Assembly: GCA_018894105.1 (NCBI GenBank)
Contig: CM032118.1
Coordinates: 34,266,690-34,330,689, forward strand
Direction: 5' to 3'
Length of the DNA stretch: 64,000 nucleotides
DNA from: Jacaranda mimosifolia
Lineage: Eukaryota; Streptophyta; Magnoliopsida; Lamiales; Bignoniaceae
Both the position numbers and the translations under genes were made by a program. This document shows positions 34,501-46,814 of the stretch, one piece after another; position 1 is the stretch's first letter; each line of letters begins with the position of its first letter. Below the pieces are notes generated by a model. The model saw nothing but the letters and a program-made list of their open reading frames with translations, had not been told where the DNA came from and searched no databases.

Positions 34501-35862
34501 TGTTGAGTCTGCAGGGCTCTTAAATTTACAGGTTTCAACTCCAAAAACTAAAGAATGGGCTACTTCTATGTGCATAGCAAATCCATAGCTTGTCACAGAA
34601 ATATAATTCACCCTAATGCATGTCTTAGCATTAAATCAACTTTCAACCTGCAGCTCCATAATCTGGCAATTGTGTGCATGCAAAAGGTTTTGATCAGATA
34701 TGCTGCATCAGGTGGAATACTTGTGCATTTTCAATTAATAGAGCTTCTGAAAATAATATGAAATGGGATTATGCATTTTGCTTATTATAAGACCTCTACA
34801 ATTCTTCCTTTGGGAAGGCCACCACCTAGCGCAAAGTCCAATGTCAAGCAGCCACTTGGAAAGGTCTCACTACACAAACAAATAGAGATATAAAAAGATA
34901 CAGCAATAATGAATAATGAACAAACAATATTAGATCAATTAATCGAGTAAATATAACACATGCAGAAATGTTGCATAGCCTCATCTGATGGGCCTATGTA
35001 ACCAACATACAGTGATTTATTTCAAATCATGCATTTTCCAGGAGAGTCATGGATGAAAACCCTAAAGAGCAGGGAGAGTAAATGGCCTGACGATAACAAA
35101 CATGAACTTTTAATTCGTGTTAGTGCTCTTTAAGGAATGATTTCATGCCTGCATATCGTGTTATAAACAACTACATAGAAATAACTGGCATTAATTAAAA
35201 ACACCTACACCAATGCTCCACCAGCACTCCCCAGTCTTGTAACGCTTCCCTTCCCGAAAGAACTATTTATGTCGTTCATGGCCGCATCGAGCGCTTTTTG
35301 CTGTTGTAGGAAAGAAGTAAGGCAGTTACAAGTAGTCACGTAGACAATAATTACATTGAATCATTGATATTATAAGGGAATCAAAAAAGAAAAGAGAAAT
35401 AGTAGTTTGCAGCAATAAGCAGAGATAATACAGAACAAATTACACCCAAACTAAGCATCCCAAATTGGAATTAACTCAACAAGTTCTGCCAGTGTCCGAA
35501 CAAATCATTAACTTTCCACTACTACAATTAACTGTCCACACATTAACCTGGAGAAACAGTTTCTAGAAATTCAAACTCCATCTCAACTTCAAACAAATAT
35601 ACAGATAATACAGAATACAATAGTTAAAGAGATTATGTTTGCTAACCCGGTCAAGAAAACGAGGGTCAAAGTCAGCGGAGAGGGCACCATTCACTTTTCC
35701 GTTGAATTCAGACCGAACCCTAACTTTTTTGGGTTTTATCCGGGACGGACAAGAAGGCTGAAGGAAACCACGAAGCGAAGGAGCATTTGAGAAGTTCAGC
35801 GAACTACAGTTCTTGGATTTTGAGGATAAATACCGGGGTTTTAGCGGGAAAACTAAATCCAT
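31519..35862 (-). CDS. RECA1: Chloroplast DNA recombinase RecA (RECA1 type)
   Basis: Thirteen exons: 35862-35647, 35300-35209, 34869-34794, 34304-34242, 34080-33951, 33816-33731, 33641-33516, 33339-33235, 33148-33092, 32879-32817, 32725-32649, 32117-32045 and 31623-31519. They sum to 1269 nt (422 aa plus stop) with GT-AG junctions and intact phase. Residues 1 to about 60 are Ser/Arg/Lys-rich, a plastid transit peptide. The RecA core follows: Walker A GPESSGKT at 131-138, Walker B VDLICID at about 203-209, loop L1 [11 protein letters not shown] from 222, and loop L2 with NQIRYK and GNPEVTSGG around 258-277. RecA forms filaments on single-stranded DNA and drives ATP-dependent strand exchange; in plastids it maintains genome integrity. 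The cyanobacterial-type core and transit peptide point to RECA1 rather than the mitochondrial RECA2/RECA3; this is by recall of the families, not alignment. It is convergent with psbR. Confidence 0.95.
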
Positions 35863-36110
35863 TTATCGTTTTCTTCTCAATTTTTGTTGCAAAATATACC
35901 ACAACGTAGTGATAGAAATGTGAAAAATGTAAGAAGTATAAAGCAGGAAGAAAAGAAGATGCAGATGGACACGAACAGGTATGAAGCGTGAGCTTGTTTC
36001 CCTTTGCTGCGAATGAATATTCTGCTGGAAGCTCTTGATACTTTATTTTTGGGTTTTGCAGAGGCCCATTGGGCTGTACCGCTTCACAGGCCCAGAAGGG
36101 AATGACCCAA
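35863..36110 (-). promoter_or_regulatory. RECA1 promoter / 5' UTR with site II motifs
   Basis: AGGCCCATTGGGCT at 36063-36076 and AGGCCCA near 36088-36094 are site II type elements (TGGGCC/GGCCCA) bound by TCP factors. They are common in plant housekeeping and organelle-protein gene promoters. They lie about 200-235 bp upstream of the start codon. Confidence 0.5.
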
Positions 36111-36310
36111 AATTTTTCTCCTTTCTGGGACTGTCTATGAAGAGGATTTTAAGATTATTTAAAATTTTTAATTGATAAAAAATTTGACGGATATGATCAG
36201 ATTAAAAAAATTCATATTTCGAAATAAATGGAGTCAATATAGATCTTGTTCAATTCGGTCTATTAATAATTCGAATTTGAATATATAGAGTATTATACAT
36301 ATATATAGTA

Positions 36311-37197
36311 CTAGCATTGTATCCATTCTATGCACGAATTTTTGAAAATACTATATATTAATATTGTTGTGAATTATAAATGTAATTAAAAATAATATAA
36401 AAATAAAAATATTACAAAAAATGATCAAGTAATGAGTAAAATTAGATATTATTTCAACATGTCAAAATTTAGTATTAAAAGCTTGAACACATAGAGCCAT
36501 AAAAGTGTACGAAATCTTATATACATGATGTTATGGAAAATGAATTTCAAAATTATACAACGAAAATTTTAAAAAATTCAAAAGGTTCAAAGATAAAAAC
36601 CTATGAATAAGATTACAATTTAATGCAACAAAAAACTAAAAGATAGTTGCATTAGAAAATAAAAATACATGAGAAGTATAAAACACAAGATTAATAGGCT
36701 AAAAGTTGTTAGAAAAACTTATAATTGTAATATTTTAAGATTACTCTAAGTGAGAAAGACGCTGACTATGTATTAAGTTGAAATTGAAAATATAAAGAAT
36801 TAAATAATAGTCTAAAAAAAATTAAAAAAAAAAATCTTAACTTATTTTAATTTTTTATTAAAGATCAATCAAGTTAAGACCAAACTAGATAGTGAAAATA
36901 AAAAAATAAAAAATAATAAATTTATAAAATATTTACAAAGTCGAAATTGATATTAGAATATAAGTTAATAAAAAACCTTTTAATTTGATTTATTACTTAG
37001 TTATCAAGTAAATGAAGAAAAAAGAATATGACATCACTAATAAAGAATTAAAGATAATGATAGATGGATAATTATTAGCTCAAAATTGATTCCAATAGGA
37101 ATAAATGAGAGGATATGAGTATTAAATTAGATTGTAAAAATAAATGGACACAATGGATTATTATAGTTATTCATAAAATTTCTTTGTATAAATACAA
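36311..37197 (-). mobile_element. Outer Helitron H4, 3' part
   Basis: On the minus strand the sequence ends AATTCGTGCATAGAATGGATACAATG, then CTAG|T at 36314-36311, a Helitron 3' end with an eroded hairpin. The following 0.9 kb matches the 3' region of the Helitrons at 987-3609 and 37198 onward (for example the TTAAAAGCTT, ACATGATG and AGAAAATGAATTTCAAAATTAT blocks). It is interrupted at 37197 by Helitron H5 and resumes at 48353. Confidence 0.75.
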
Positions 37198-37935
37198 CTA
37201 ACATTACCCCCGTGCTATGTACGATTTTTTTTAAAATTACTATATATTAATGTAATTATTGAATTATAAATATAATTAAAAATAAAAATATAAAAACAAA
37301 AATATCATAAAAAAGGTCAAGTAATTATAACATTAAATATTAAATCAAAAGATGGTCAAATAAAATTAAATTAAAAGCTTTAAAATTTAGCATTTAAAAG
37401 CCTAAAACATATAAAGACATCTCATATACATGATGTCATGAAAAATAAATTTCAAAGTTATTTAGTGAGAAGCTAAAGAAAATTTTAAAACTTTCAAAAA
37501 TAAAAGTTCACGAATATGATTAAATATTTTATTAGAAAGAAGAAAACATTATGCAACCAAAAAGTAACAGATAGTTGCGTTAAAAAATAAAAATATATGA
37601 GAAGGATAGAACACAAAATTGATGGCCTACAAGTTGTTGGAAAAAATATAAAATTATAATACTTTAAGATTACTTTATACTTAAAAGACGCTGAGTATAT
37701 ATTAAGTTTAAACTTAAAATATAAAGAATTAGATAATATATTGGCTACCAAGAATTTTAAAAAAATAAATCTTATTTAATTTTAATTTTTGATTAAAAAT
37801 TAATTAAGCTAAGTCAAAATTATGATAGTAAAGATAAAAAAAATTAAAACATATAAATATATAAAATAATTACAAAGTCAAAATCAATATTAGTATATAA
37901 GTTAATAGAAAACTTTTAATTTGATTCATAGCTTA

Positions 37936-37940
37936 GTTAT
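37936..37940. repeat. 5-bp target duplication GTTAT (left)
   Basis: GTTAT before TGTAACACC is repeated at 44512-44516 after CTACA. Confidence 0.85.
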
Positions 37941-40900
37941 TGTAACACCTCGAATTTTGAGTTTCTAAATCTAAGGTTATTGTTTCGGCAAAATAAAATA
38001 TGAATTCATTAGATTGGGTTAAACTAATTTTGAGTTATTTTTTCATTTTTTTTGGATTCAAGTTAAAATTTAATTGAGGCTTATGGGTAATTATTAATAG
38101 TTGAGGAATTTAATCGAAAATAGGAAAAGACTTCATTGTCTAAAATTATAAAATTTAGAGGCAATATGGGAAAGTTAAAAAAGTTTAAGGAGTTTGAAAT
38201 AATTAAATTAGGACACAATTGCCCAGAATCAGAAATGTCAAGTGTCAATGTGTGAGAAACAAAAATTGGAGGACTTAATTGAAACTTAGGGACCAAAGTG
38301 TAAGGCAGTTAGAAGCTCAGGGACTTAATTGAAGGCGGTGAAATCTTCTAGGGCCAAATTGAGAGAAGTTGAAAAATATTTTATATATAGATTTAGGACG
38401 GAATTTTATTTAATTTTCAAAATATACCCCAAACCTACCCCAACCCATGGATGGTCAGGAAATGGTCGGAGAACCCCAAACTAATCTAAGAATCACCTTT
38501 CCTTCAATCTAAGGAGCAAAACCATACCAAATTCGATCCAAAACACTAAGGAATTTCACCGAAAAATTGAAGGCGGCTGAGCAAGGCAGTTCTCCGACTT
38601 CCAGTGGCAGATTGCAAGTGGGCTTGTATGGGTGCTAGTTGGAATCTCATGGGCGAGGAGTTGATGGTTTCAATTTGGTGATTCGACCGGCGGTGGCGGG
38701 GCAATTGGAGATGGGCGGTGGACGGCGATTAGTTAGGGTTTCGTGGCGGTTGGTGGCCAAATTGGATAGGCAAATGGGGACAAAATTTAAAATTAGCTTA
38801 TGCGTTTTGCTTGCCTCATCGAAACGCACCTACTGGTGGCGGTGACTCTTATCTCTGACTGCGGACGATAACGACAAACTGCAGTACAATGGTGCGACGG
38901 TGGTTGAAGAGCCGTGGGCAGGAAATTACAATCCGAATGCATATGCACAAGAATTAAGCTATGAATTGGCCTCAAACCCGGTCTAATTTGATATTTTTCA
39001 ATTTTATCAAATAGTTAGCCTTAATTTGATACGATTAAGTTACAATAGGTTGAATTGGATGCATAGCTTAATATTTAGCAAAATAAATGGTAAATTAAGA
39101 CCTTGTTATGAATTTGAACATTAGCTTTAGGTTAATACAACTTTAATTGGAAATTATTAAGTTGGATTTATATAGTTGAGAGAACTAAAGAGAATAGTAT
39201 TGGTAGCCCATTTACCAACTCAATAAATTGAGAATTCTGAACTAAAGTTACCTCAGGCGTCTTGGTATGGAAGCAAGATTAGAAATTATGGCAGGATGAA
39301 ATGAGCTAAGGACTAAATCCCAACAAGGATGCTAGGTATAAACATGCTTACGATTTAAAGAATTTATATAACAATGATTTAGGTTATCTTACGATAAAAT
39401 TTTGGATTGACTCGGAAGTAAGGGCTTGAGTGTCCATACTGCTAGGGATTCCTCTGCATTTATCATGTGAGGTTTATATTAACTTTCTTTGCTGGGGAAA
39501 GAACATATATATTTGTTAATATATTCTGGTTACTTTATTTTATTTGTGCTGAGATTCAATCATTGTTTGTTCATTCTATACTATCCTGTAGTTCTTATGT
39601 TGAACTTTGACAGTCTATTAAACTGTACTTCCTTACCTGTAACTCTTAAGCCACTATTATTCGAAGTATCAGCCTGCCTGGAAACATGATATTGCTTTAT
39701 GTTATAGGCTATCTGCTCGAATTCGGTATATCATTTAGAACTATTACATTTATGATACGTTGACTCCATGGCTCTCTTGTTTAAGCTTGATAAATTGATT
39801 AAATACCTCATATCATGCTACTCTTGAGAAATCCATTCATCATCCATACTGCTTTACTTTCAATATACTTATCTCTGAATTCCTGCACTGAATTTGAAAT
39901 ATTGGTGAAATATTCCGCATAACTTCTTTCCTTAGAAATGACGCTTGAACAATATTTTGAAAATGATATGTTCTTATTTGAAAGAATATTGGAAAATGTC
40001 ATTTAAACTTGAAATTTTTGATAAACTCACCTGAATTGAATTTTGAGTCTATTGGTTGAACTACAAAATTCTTAAAGGTTTGAAACTATGATTTGACTAA
40101 TATATTTTCGACCCAATCGCCATATTCTATGATACTATATGTGAGGCAGTCGTGCTGACTAGCAGTTGTTATTCTATACTCCCTACGAGGAGGTTATTTA
40201 TACTTGTTGTGCGAAAGGCAGTCTTATTGACTAAACCTATTGTTATAGTGGTGATAGAGGCAACCATGTCCATGATGTCTGACCCACACCGTTATATTGG
40301 TGATAGAGGCAGCTATGCTGCCTGACTCGTATTGCTATATTGGTGATAGAGGTAGCCATGATAGCTGACTTGTATTGATATATTGGTGATAAAGGCAGTC
40401 TTGTTAACTGACCCGTATTGATATATGGTGATAGAGGCAGACATTTAACTGGCCGTATTGATATATTGGTGATAGAGGCAACCTTGTTGGTTGACCCATT
40501 GTGATATACTGGTGATCGAGGCAGTCATGTTTGCTTGCCCGTATTACTGTATTGATCTATATGAGAGATTTCTATCTTATTCTGTCGCATATGACGATTG
40601 TGGCATTAAGATCAAAGTGAAAACATTCTGGTATAATCGAATTTGTGAAATATGTTTATACAACTGATTTTGTTAAATGTTCTTATACAATTTACTTTTA
40701 TAAAATTGAACGAAGTCCTAGATTTTGAATATGAGTCTTTTTACAACTTAAAAACATTCTTGTTCACTCGGTTCTTTAAAAGTAATTCAGCTCCTGAGTT
40801 TTAATATATGAAATTGGCCAAGAAATATAACGAAAACTTTAGATGTCTTTTCGCTGGTATGGGATGGCGTGGAGTCAGATTATGATTTGTAAAACTTAAC

Positions 40901-41483
40901 ATTTTGTTCCTCAAATTTACCTTTTGATCCCGTGAAATTTGTTTATTGCTTAACAACCGGTTCTCTTGACATTTACTCATAGTTATTTGTACACTAAACC
41001 AATGTTGTTCTATACTCTGTATTCATTGTTATTACTATTCATATATCTTGATAATTACCTCACTAAGTTATTCGAACTTACCTACTTTGTACTAATTCTT
41101 TCTGTTCTTCACCTCAGATTGAGATTAGAAGGTAACATGAGTTTGGGCCATGTAATGTATATATATATATATATAATGTTATCAAGGGATTTACAAACGG
41201 TAAGAAAATGGTATGCATGTATGCTTGTAACGTAATAGACTAGCCAGAGTTGTGATGTTTCACGTAAGTCTTTGGGTGACTGTAAAAGTAAGGAAACTTA
41301 GGTTGGGCTTGTAGTATGTAGCATGACTAGTTGACATAGATGCTATTCATTGATTATGATCTTGCTAGTCATTTGGGTTATTATAGAACTATTTCAATCA
41401 AGAATTTTGAAAAATTATTTTGAAATCCCAACTGAGGTAGCATTGCGGATAGGAACAGGTGTCTCTCGGGTCGAGGTGTTACA
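37941..41483 (+). repeat. 5' LTR of element B (3.5 kb)
   Basis: Starts TGTAACACCTCGAATTTTGAG and ends GGGTCGAGGTGTTACA. A TATA-like TTATATATAG lies at 38381-38390, followed by a relatively GC-rich segment (38430-38950). Minisatellite repeats are at 40141-40560. Confidence 0.85.
40141..40560 (+). repeat. Minisatellite in 5' LTR of element B
   Basis: About nine units of 40-50 bp share GTGATAGAGGCAGTC followed by TTG(A/T)CTGACCC and GTATTGATATATTG. The same array, with different unit number and spacing, is at 42868-43320. Confidence 0.8.
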
Positions 41484-41486
41484 GGA

Positions 41487-41500
41487 TGGTATCAGAGCCA
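41487..41500 (+). other. Primer-binding site of element B
   Basis: TGGTATCAGAGCCA, complementary to the 3' end of initiator tRNA-Met, lies 3 bp behind the LTR end. Confidence 0.85.
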
Positions 41501-42867
41501 ATTTTAGCAATGACCTAGGTGAAAGGGGAAATGATTTTTGTAGTTGAATCGATGGGTTTATTTTGGATTAAGCTTGAATTAGGAATTGGTTGGGATATGA
41601 ATCCTTGAGCTTTGAGACCTGAGCTATGCCAAGATAGCATTATTGAAATATAGAATTTTTGGATTAGTAAAGATCATGTTTTATTTGAAAATCTTGCTAG
41701 GATGTGAACTTTTGGGACAATGCTTGATATCAAAGAGTAAATGATTGATGCTGGGATGGCCAACCAGTATATGGTCTATTACTTTAAGATATCATGCATA
41801 TGACTTTACTTATGCTCAGTAGAATAACATTTTGGGGTCACATTGTTGAACGAGTACTTGAGTGATAATAGGAACTTAAGAACTGAGATTCTCAGAAATC
41901 GTACTGTAAATTTGAGGAAAAAGTAGAACGTTTTCATGGAAAGAGCAGGCAAAAGTGACAAGCACTCTTGAGGTAATAAGAATCTATGTCTTATCCTCGA
42001 CCCAAGGAATTATTAGAATCCAACCACATGGACTTGAGGAATAAGTTAAAATATATGGCATATTTCTATATATAGAGATGATTATATTTCAAATATAATC
42101 ATAGAAAGAATGAAATGAAATGCACTGTCATGACAATCATGGTAATAGGTTTCGTTAATTTGATTATTCTCAATTAGACAAATAATGAATTCAATGAAAA
42201 AGTTACATAAACTTAGGTGTAAAGTCGGCATAAGCTCATTTGCTAACGTTAGTTTGGGGTAATCATGTTTTTATTTCATATCAGGTGGAATGTACTTACA
42301 TCTACCACACCTTTGTATATTATGATAAAAACCGGTGGAAATTTGGATAACCTGGGAGAACAACAAAGCTCTTTAGGTTCTACCAAATTAATGCCAAGGG
42401 TGTATTCAAGGTTTTCTTAAGATAGTGAATTTGCTAATCAATCTAACTTAAAAGAATTGGTGATCTTAATGGATGTAGAAAAATTAGGGGGTTTTGCTAG
42501 TTACCATTTTGTTTACAAAATGTAATGAACTGTTCTACATCCCCATGCTTCAACTAGAGAGTTAGTTATATGAAATTTAGAAAATATAAGCCGTAGGAAG
42601 TTCCATTGATTAATATTTTTCCAAGAAATTCCGCATAACTTATTTCTCTAGAAGTAGTGCTTAAACAATGTTTTGAAAATGATATTTTCTGAATAATATG
42701 TTCTTATTTGAAAGAATCTTGGAAAGTGTTGTTTGAACTTTGAATTTATGATAAACTCACTTGAATCGGATTTTGAGTCTATTGGTTGAACTAAAAAACT
42801 TTTAAAGGTTTGAAACTATGATTGACTAATCCATTCTCAACCCAAACACCATATTCTATGAAACTAT

Positions 42868-43320
42868 GTGTGAGGCAATCGTGCCGACTAGCTATTGTTA
42901 TGAAGAGGTTATTTATACTTATTGTGCTAGAGGCAATCTTGTTGAGTGACCCATATTGTTATATTCGTGATAGAGGCAGCCATGCTCTGTGACCCATATT
43001 GATATATTGATGATAGAGGCAGCCATGCTGGCTGACCTGCATTGTTATATTGGTGATAGAGGTAGCCATACTAGTTGACCCATATTGATATATTGGTGAT
43101 AGAGGCAGTTATGCTGACTGACCCATATTGTTATATTGGTGATAGAGACAACCATGCTAATTGATCCGTATTGTGATAGAGCCAGTCTTGTTAACTAACT
43201 CGTGTTGCTATATTGTGATAGAGGTAGTCTTGTTGACTGACTCGTTTTGATATATTGTGATAGAGGTAGTCCTATTGACCTGTTTCTATATATTATGATG
43301 GAGGCAATCATGTTGACTAG
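42868..43320 (+). repeat. Minisatellite in 3' LTR of element B
   Basis: About ten units of the type GATAGAGGCAGCCATG-CTGACTGACC, with ATATTGTTATATTGGT spacers. Confidence 0.8.
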
Positions 43321-44186
43321 CCCATATTACTATACTAGTCTGCATGAGAGATTTCTATCTTATTCTGTCATATATGATGATTGTGGCATTAAGCTCAAAG
43401 TGAAAACATTCTGGTATAATTGGATTCGTGAAATATGCTTATACGACTGATTTTGTGAAACGTTCCTATACAATCTATTTTTATAAAACTGAACGAAATC
43501 CTGAATTTTGAATCTAAGTCTTTTTACAACTTAAAAATATTCTTGTTCACTTGGTTCTTTAAAATTAATCCAACTTCTGAGTTTTGAGATATTAAATTTG
43601 GGAAGAAATATAATGAAAACTTGAGATGTCTCTTCGCTGGTATGGGATGGCGTGGAGTCAGCTCATGATTTGTAAAACCTAACATTTTGTTCCTCAAATT
43701 TACCTCTTGATCCTGTGAAACCCGTCTATTACTTAACAACCGATTCTCTTGACATTTACTCATAGTTATTTGTAGACTAAACCAATGTTGTTCTATATTG
43801 TATATTATTGTTATTACTATTTATGTATCTTGATCATTACCTTGCTAAGTCATTCGGACTTACCCTTTTTGTACTGTTTCTTTCTATTTTTCTCCCCAGA
43901 TTGAGGATTAGAAGGTATCATGAGCTTGGGCCACATGATGTATAGTATATATAATGTTATCAAGGGATTTACAAACGGTAAGAATATGGTATGTATGTAT
44001 GCTTGTAATGTAATAGCATGTTTGTTAGTAGTTTATCATCTTTACCTTTTGATGAATTATAATAGGCTAGAGTTGTGATATTTGACATGGATCTTTGGGT
44101 AATTGTAAAAGTACGAAAACTTAGGTTGGGCTTGCAGTTTGTAGCATGACTAGTTAACATAGATGTTATTCATTGATTATGATCTT

Positions 44187-44372
44187 TTTTTTTTCTTTAT
44201 TTTATTAAGGCAGGGAATCGTACCCAATCTAACCTGAGTACCCCCCTGCGGCCTCGAATCCATTCTTGATTTAGGGCTAGAATTGGTGCAACTGTAGTTG
44301 CTTCGGCCTCTATATCGCCCCTGCTAGGGTCACAGGTCCGCGCAACTAGGCTCGGCAAAAAATGCAAAAATA
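44187..44372 (-). mobile_element. SINE-like retroposon in element B LTR
   Basis: The 186-bp insert is flanked by exact 17-bp repeats TCATTGATTATGATCTT (44170-44186 and 44373-44389). On the minus strand it ends in an A-rich tail (AATAAAATAAAG then A9), as expected for retroposition. A B-box-like GGTACGATTCCC (complement of 44213-44224) is close to the tail rather than near the 5' end. It may therefore be 5'-extended, or not a classical tRNA SINE. It is more GC-rich than its surroundings and unlike the SINE at 727-848. Confidence 0.75.
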
Positions 44373-45545
44373 TCATTGATTATGATCTTGTTTGTCACTT
44401 GGGTTATCATGGAACTGTTTCAATTGAGAATTTTGAAAAAAATTATTTTGAAATCCCAATCAAGGTAGCATCTTGGATGGGAGCATGCACCTCCCAGGTC
44501 GTGGTGCTACAGTTATCGAATAATTAAATGAAGAAAAAAGTTTGACATTAGTAATAAAAAGTTAAAATTATAGTAAATCGATGAAGCAATGATAAAGTCA
44601 GTATTGATTTTAAAATAGGAATTAGTTACAGGATATAAGGATGAAATTAGAATGTGAAATAAAATATGAAAAAAATAAATTCTTATGTTCATTCTCAATT
44701 TTTCTGTACAAATATAATTGGATCTTTCTATTATGTTTCCCAAATAGCATAAAAGAAGGAAATAGCCAAAAAAGTTGTTAACTTTTCAAACAATCAAAAT
44801 TTTAAAAAATAAAAAATAAAATTAGATATATATTTTGATGGATTAAATAATGTCCAGTGTAAAAACTTAAAAAATTAATGGGTGTATTTTCGATTGAAAT
44901 AACTATCTCATAATTTTTTCTAATAGATAAAAAATAGATTTATGAATATATATTGATGAAGTAGTGTATAATATTTTGGGTGAATTACATTCATATTCCC
45001 TGAGGTTTGGCGTAATTATCAAAAAATCCTCATTGTTTTGAAAATTACATTTATTCCTTTGAACTTTCAAACTAAAATGTAATGCTGATGGAAACTATAA
45101 AATAACCAAAATGCCCTTTTGTTAAAATTAAAAAAAAAAAGAAAAAATAAAAAAACTGATAGAAATATCAAAAGATAGAAATATCCTTGGACCTATTTGT
45201 AATATTTTTGAATTTATGAGGGTTTATTTGATATATTTTTATCACCTTCAATTTTTTGAAAATTTAATTTATAACCTTAGGAAATATATTTCTATTAACT
45301 TTGAGTTACATATTTAATAATGATATAATAGTAAACATATATAAAATAGTTTATTAAAATTTAGCAATAAATAAATAAAAATGAGTAAAGATACAAAATA
45401 AAGATTTAAATATATTATCTTATACAACATAATTTTAATAATTTTAAGAGTGAATTGCTTTAATAATTTCATTAAATTTATTTATTATTAAAAAATAAAA
45501 ATTTAAATCATTATCTAACTATAATATAAAGGTGCATATATAAAC

Positions 45546-45558
<13 letters not shown>

Positions 45559-45585
<27 letters not shown>
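45559..45585. repeat. (TG)n microsatellite
   Basis: About 13 TG units preceded by (AT)n. Confidence 0.9.
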
Positions 45586-45635
45586 AACTATACAATAAAA
45601 ACATACATGTATACATACATACATATATATATATA

Positions 45636-45775
45636 TAATACACCACCCATCACCCACCACCAACCAACCCTCACTCCTATCCCGGGATGTTGCCTAGCCA
45701 TGGCCAGATCACCGGTTGCTTGTTGCCATGGCCAGGGGCCTATCGTGGCCTAACTATGGCCAACGACTGGTTCCT
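45636..45775. other. GC-rich patch inside the Mutator-like element
   Basis: Composition jumps from near pure AT to GC-rich. GCCATGGCCAG-type motifs occur near 45697 and 45726, and a C-rich CACCCACCACCAACC run precedes them. It may be captured foreign sequence; no protein domain is recognised in any frame. Confidence 0.45.
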
Positions 45776-45829
45776 TACTTGAGATGAATCTTTCTTTCTT
45801 ATTATTTAATAAAATTTAAAGAATAAATT

Positions 45830-46370
45830 CTTTAGAATCAATTGATAAATTTCAAAGAATAAATTTTAATAAACTCATTACTTATCTTTTTTTTTTAATT
45901 AATTTTTGGTTATTTATTTTTTAATCAATAAATATATTCAAATAATTATTTTAAATGTTTATTATTTAATATATATTATTAAGTATGTAACTTAAAATGC
46001 TTAATTTGTGTTTTAGTCCTAAAAATATTAATTACAAATAATTTTAAAGAATAAATTTTAATAAAAATTCTTTATTTATCCTTCTTTTTAATTTTTAATT
46101 TTATTTATTTTTTAATCAATAAATATATTCAAATAATTATTTTAAATGTTTTTTATTTAATATATATTATTAAGTATGTAACTTAAAATGCTAAATTTGT
46201 GTTTTAGTCCTAAAAATATTAATTACAAATAATTTTAAAGAATAAATTTTAATAAAAGTTCTTTATTTATCCTTCTTTTTAATTTTTAATTTTATTTATT
46301 TTTTAATCAATAAATATTTTTAATTAATTATATTAAATATTTTTTATTTAATATTATTAAGTATAATTTT
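45830..46370. repeat. 191-bp tandem repeat, about 2.7 copies
   Basis: The phrase TTAATCAATAAATATATTCA recurs at about 45921, 46112 and 46303 (period 191). The following TAAGTATGTAACTTAAAATG and TGTGTTTTAGTCCTAAAAAT also repeat. The third unit is cut short. Confidence 0.8.
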
Positions 46371-46814
46371 TGTCCTAAATATTTTGATATTTTCTTCTCA
46401 CAATTTTACATTTTGCACCTCTCTTTCTGTATTTCAATGTCCCCAATTTACTAAATGATGTGCTCCATGATGAAGCCATATTATTTTGGCAAGAAAATGA
46501 AAGAAACATGTTTGTGTGTATATAGGCAACAGAATAAACGGCTCACCTGGATTCTTATTTGTTTTATTACATTTAAGACCTCAAACAAAAAAATAATAAC
46601 AAATACACCCTTAACCAATTAAAAAATCTTACAATACCACCCTTGAGGGTATTTTTGTCCACTAAAAATAGTCAAACTAGGTCCAACATGGAGTAAGTAA
46701 CCCTAAGGGCATTTTTAAAATTTCACCCAATTTTTTTAACAACGATTGGGCAAAATCCTAATGGCAACTAATGGTTGTGTTGAAATATTGGACGGCAACA
46801 AAGTTTAGGATGTT

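Larger units (their letters stand above)
37941..44511 (+). mobile_element. Large-LTR gypsy-like retrotransposon B, internally deleted
   Basis: TG...CA ends with GTTAT target duplications. The 5' LTR spans 37941-41483. A primer site TGGTATCAGAGCCA lies at 41487. The internal stretch is only about 1.1 kb, and the 3' LTR (from about 42617) lacks its first 2 kb or so. A deletion therefore joined the leader to the middle of the 3' LTR. Leader sequence around 41560-41900 is shared with elements C (minus strand, near 55000) and D (60100-60400), so the three form one group. No gag or pol frame remains. The tRNA-Met-type primer site and long TGTAAC LTRs suggest a Tekay/Del-like gypsy relative; the lineage is inferred. 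Confidence 0.85.
42617..44511 (+). repeat. Truncated 3' LTR of element B
   Basis: Homologous to about 39909-41483 (for example TTCCGCATAACTT at the left edge and the closing GGTGCTACA). It is split by a SINE-like insertion at 44187-44372. It contains the minisatellite 42868-43320. Confidence 0.8.

Noticed and set aside
38639..38845. Short Gly/Arg-rich frame in LTR B
   Set aside because: Located in the GC-rich transcribed part of the LTR, without a counterpart in related LTRs.
40141..40560. Independent satellite locus
   Set aside because: The array is confined to the LTR and repeated in the other LTR of the same element.
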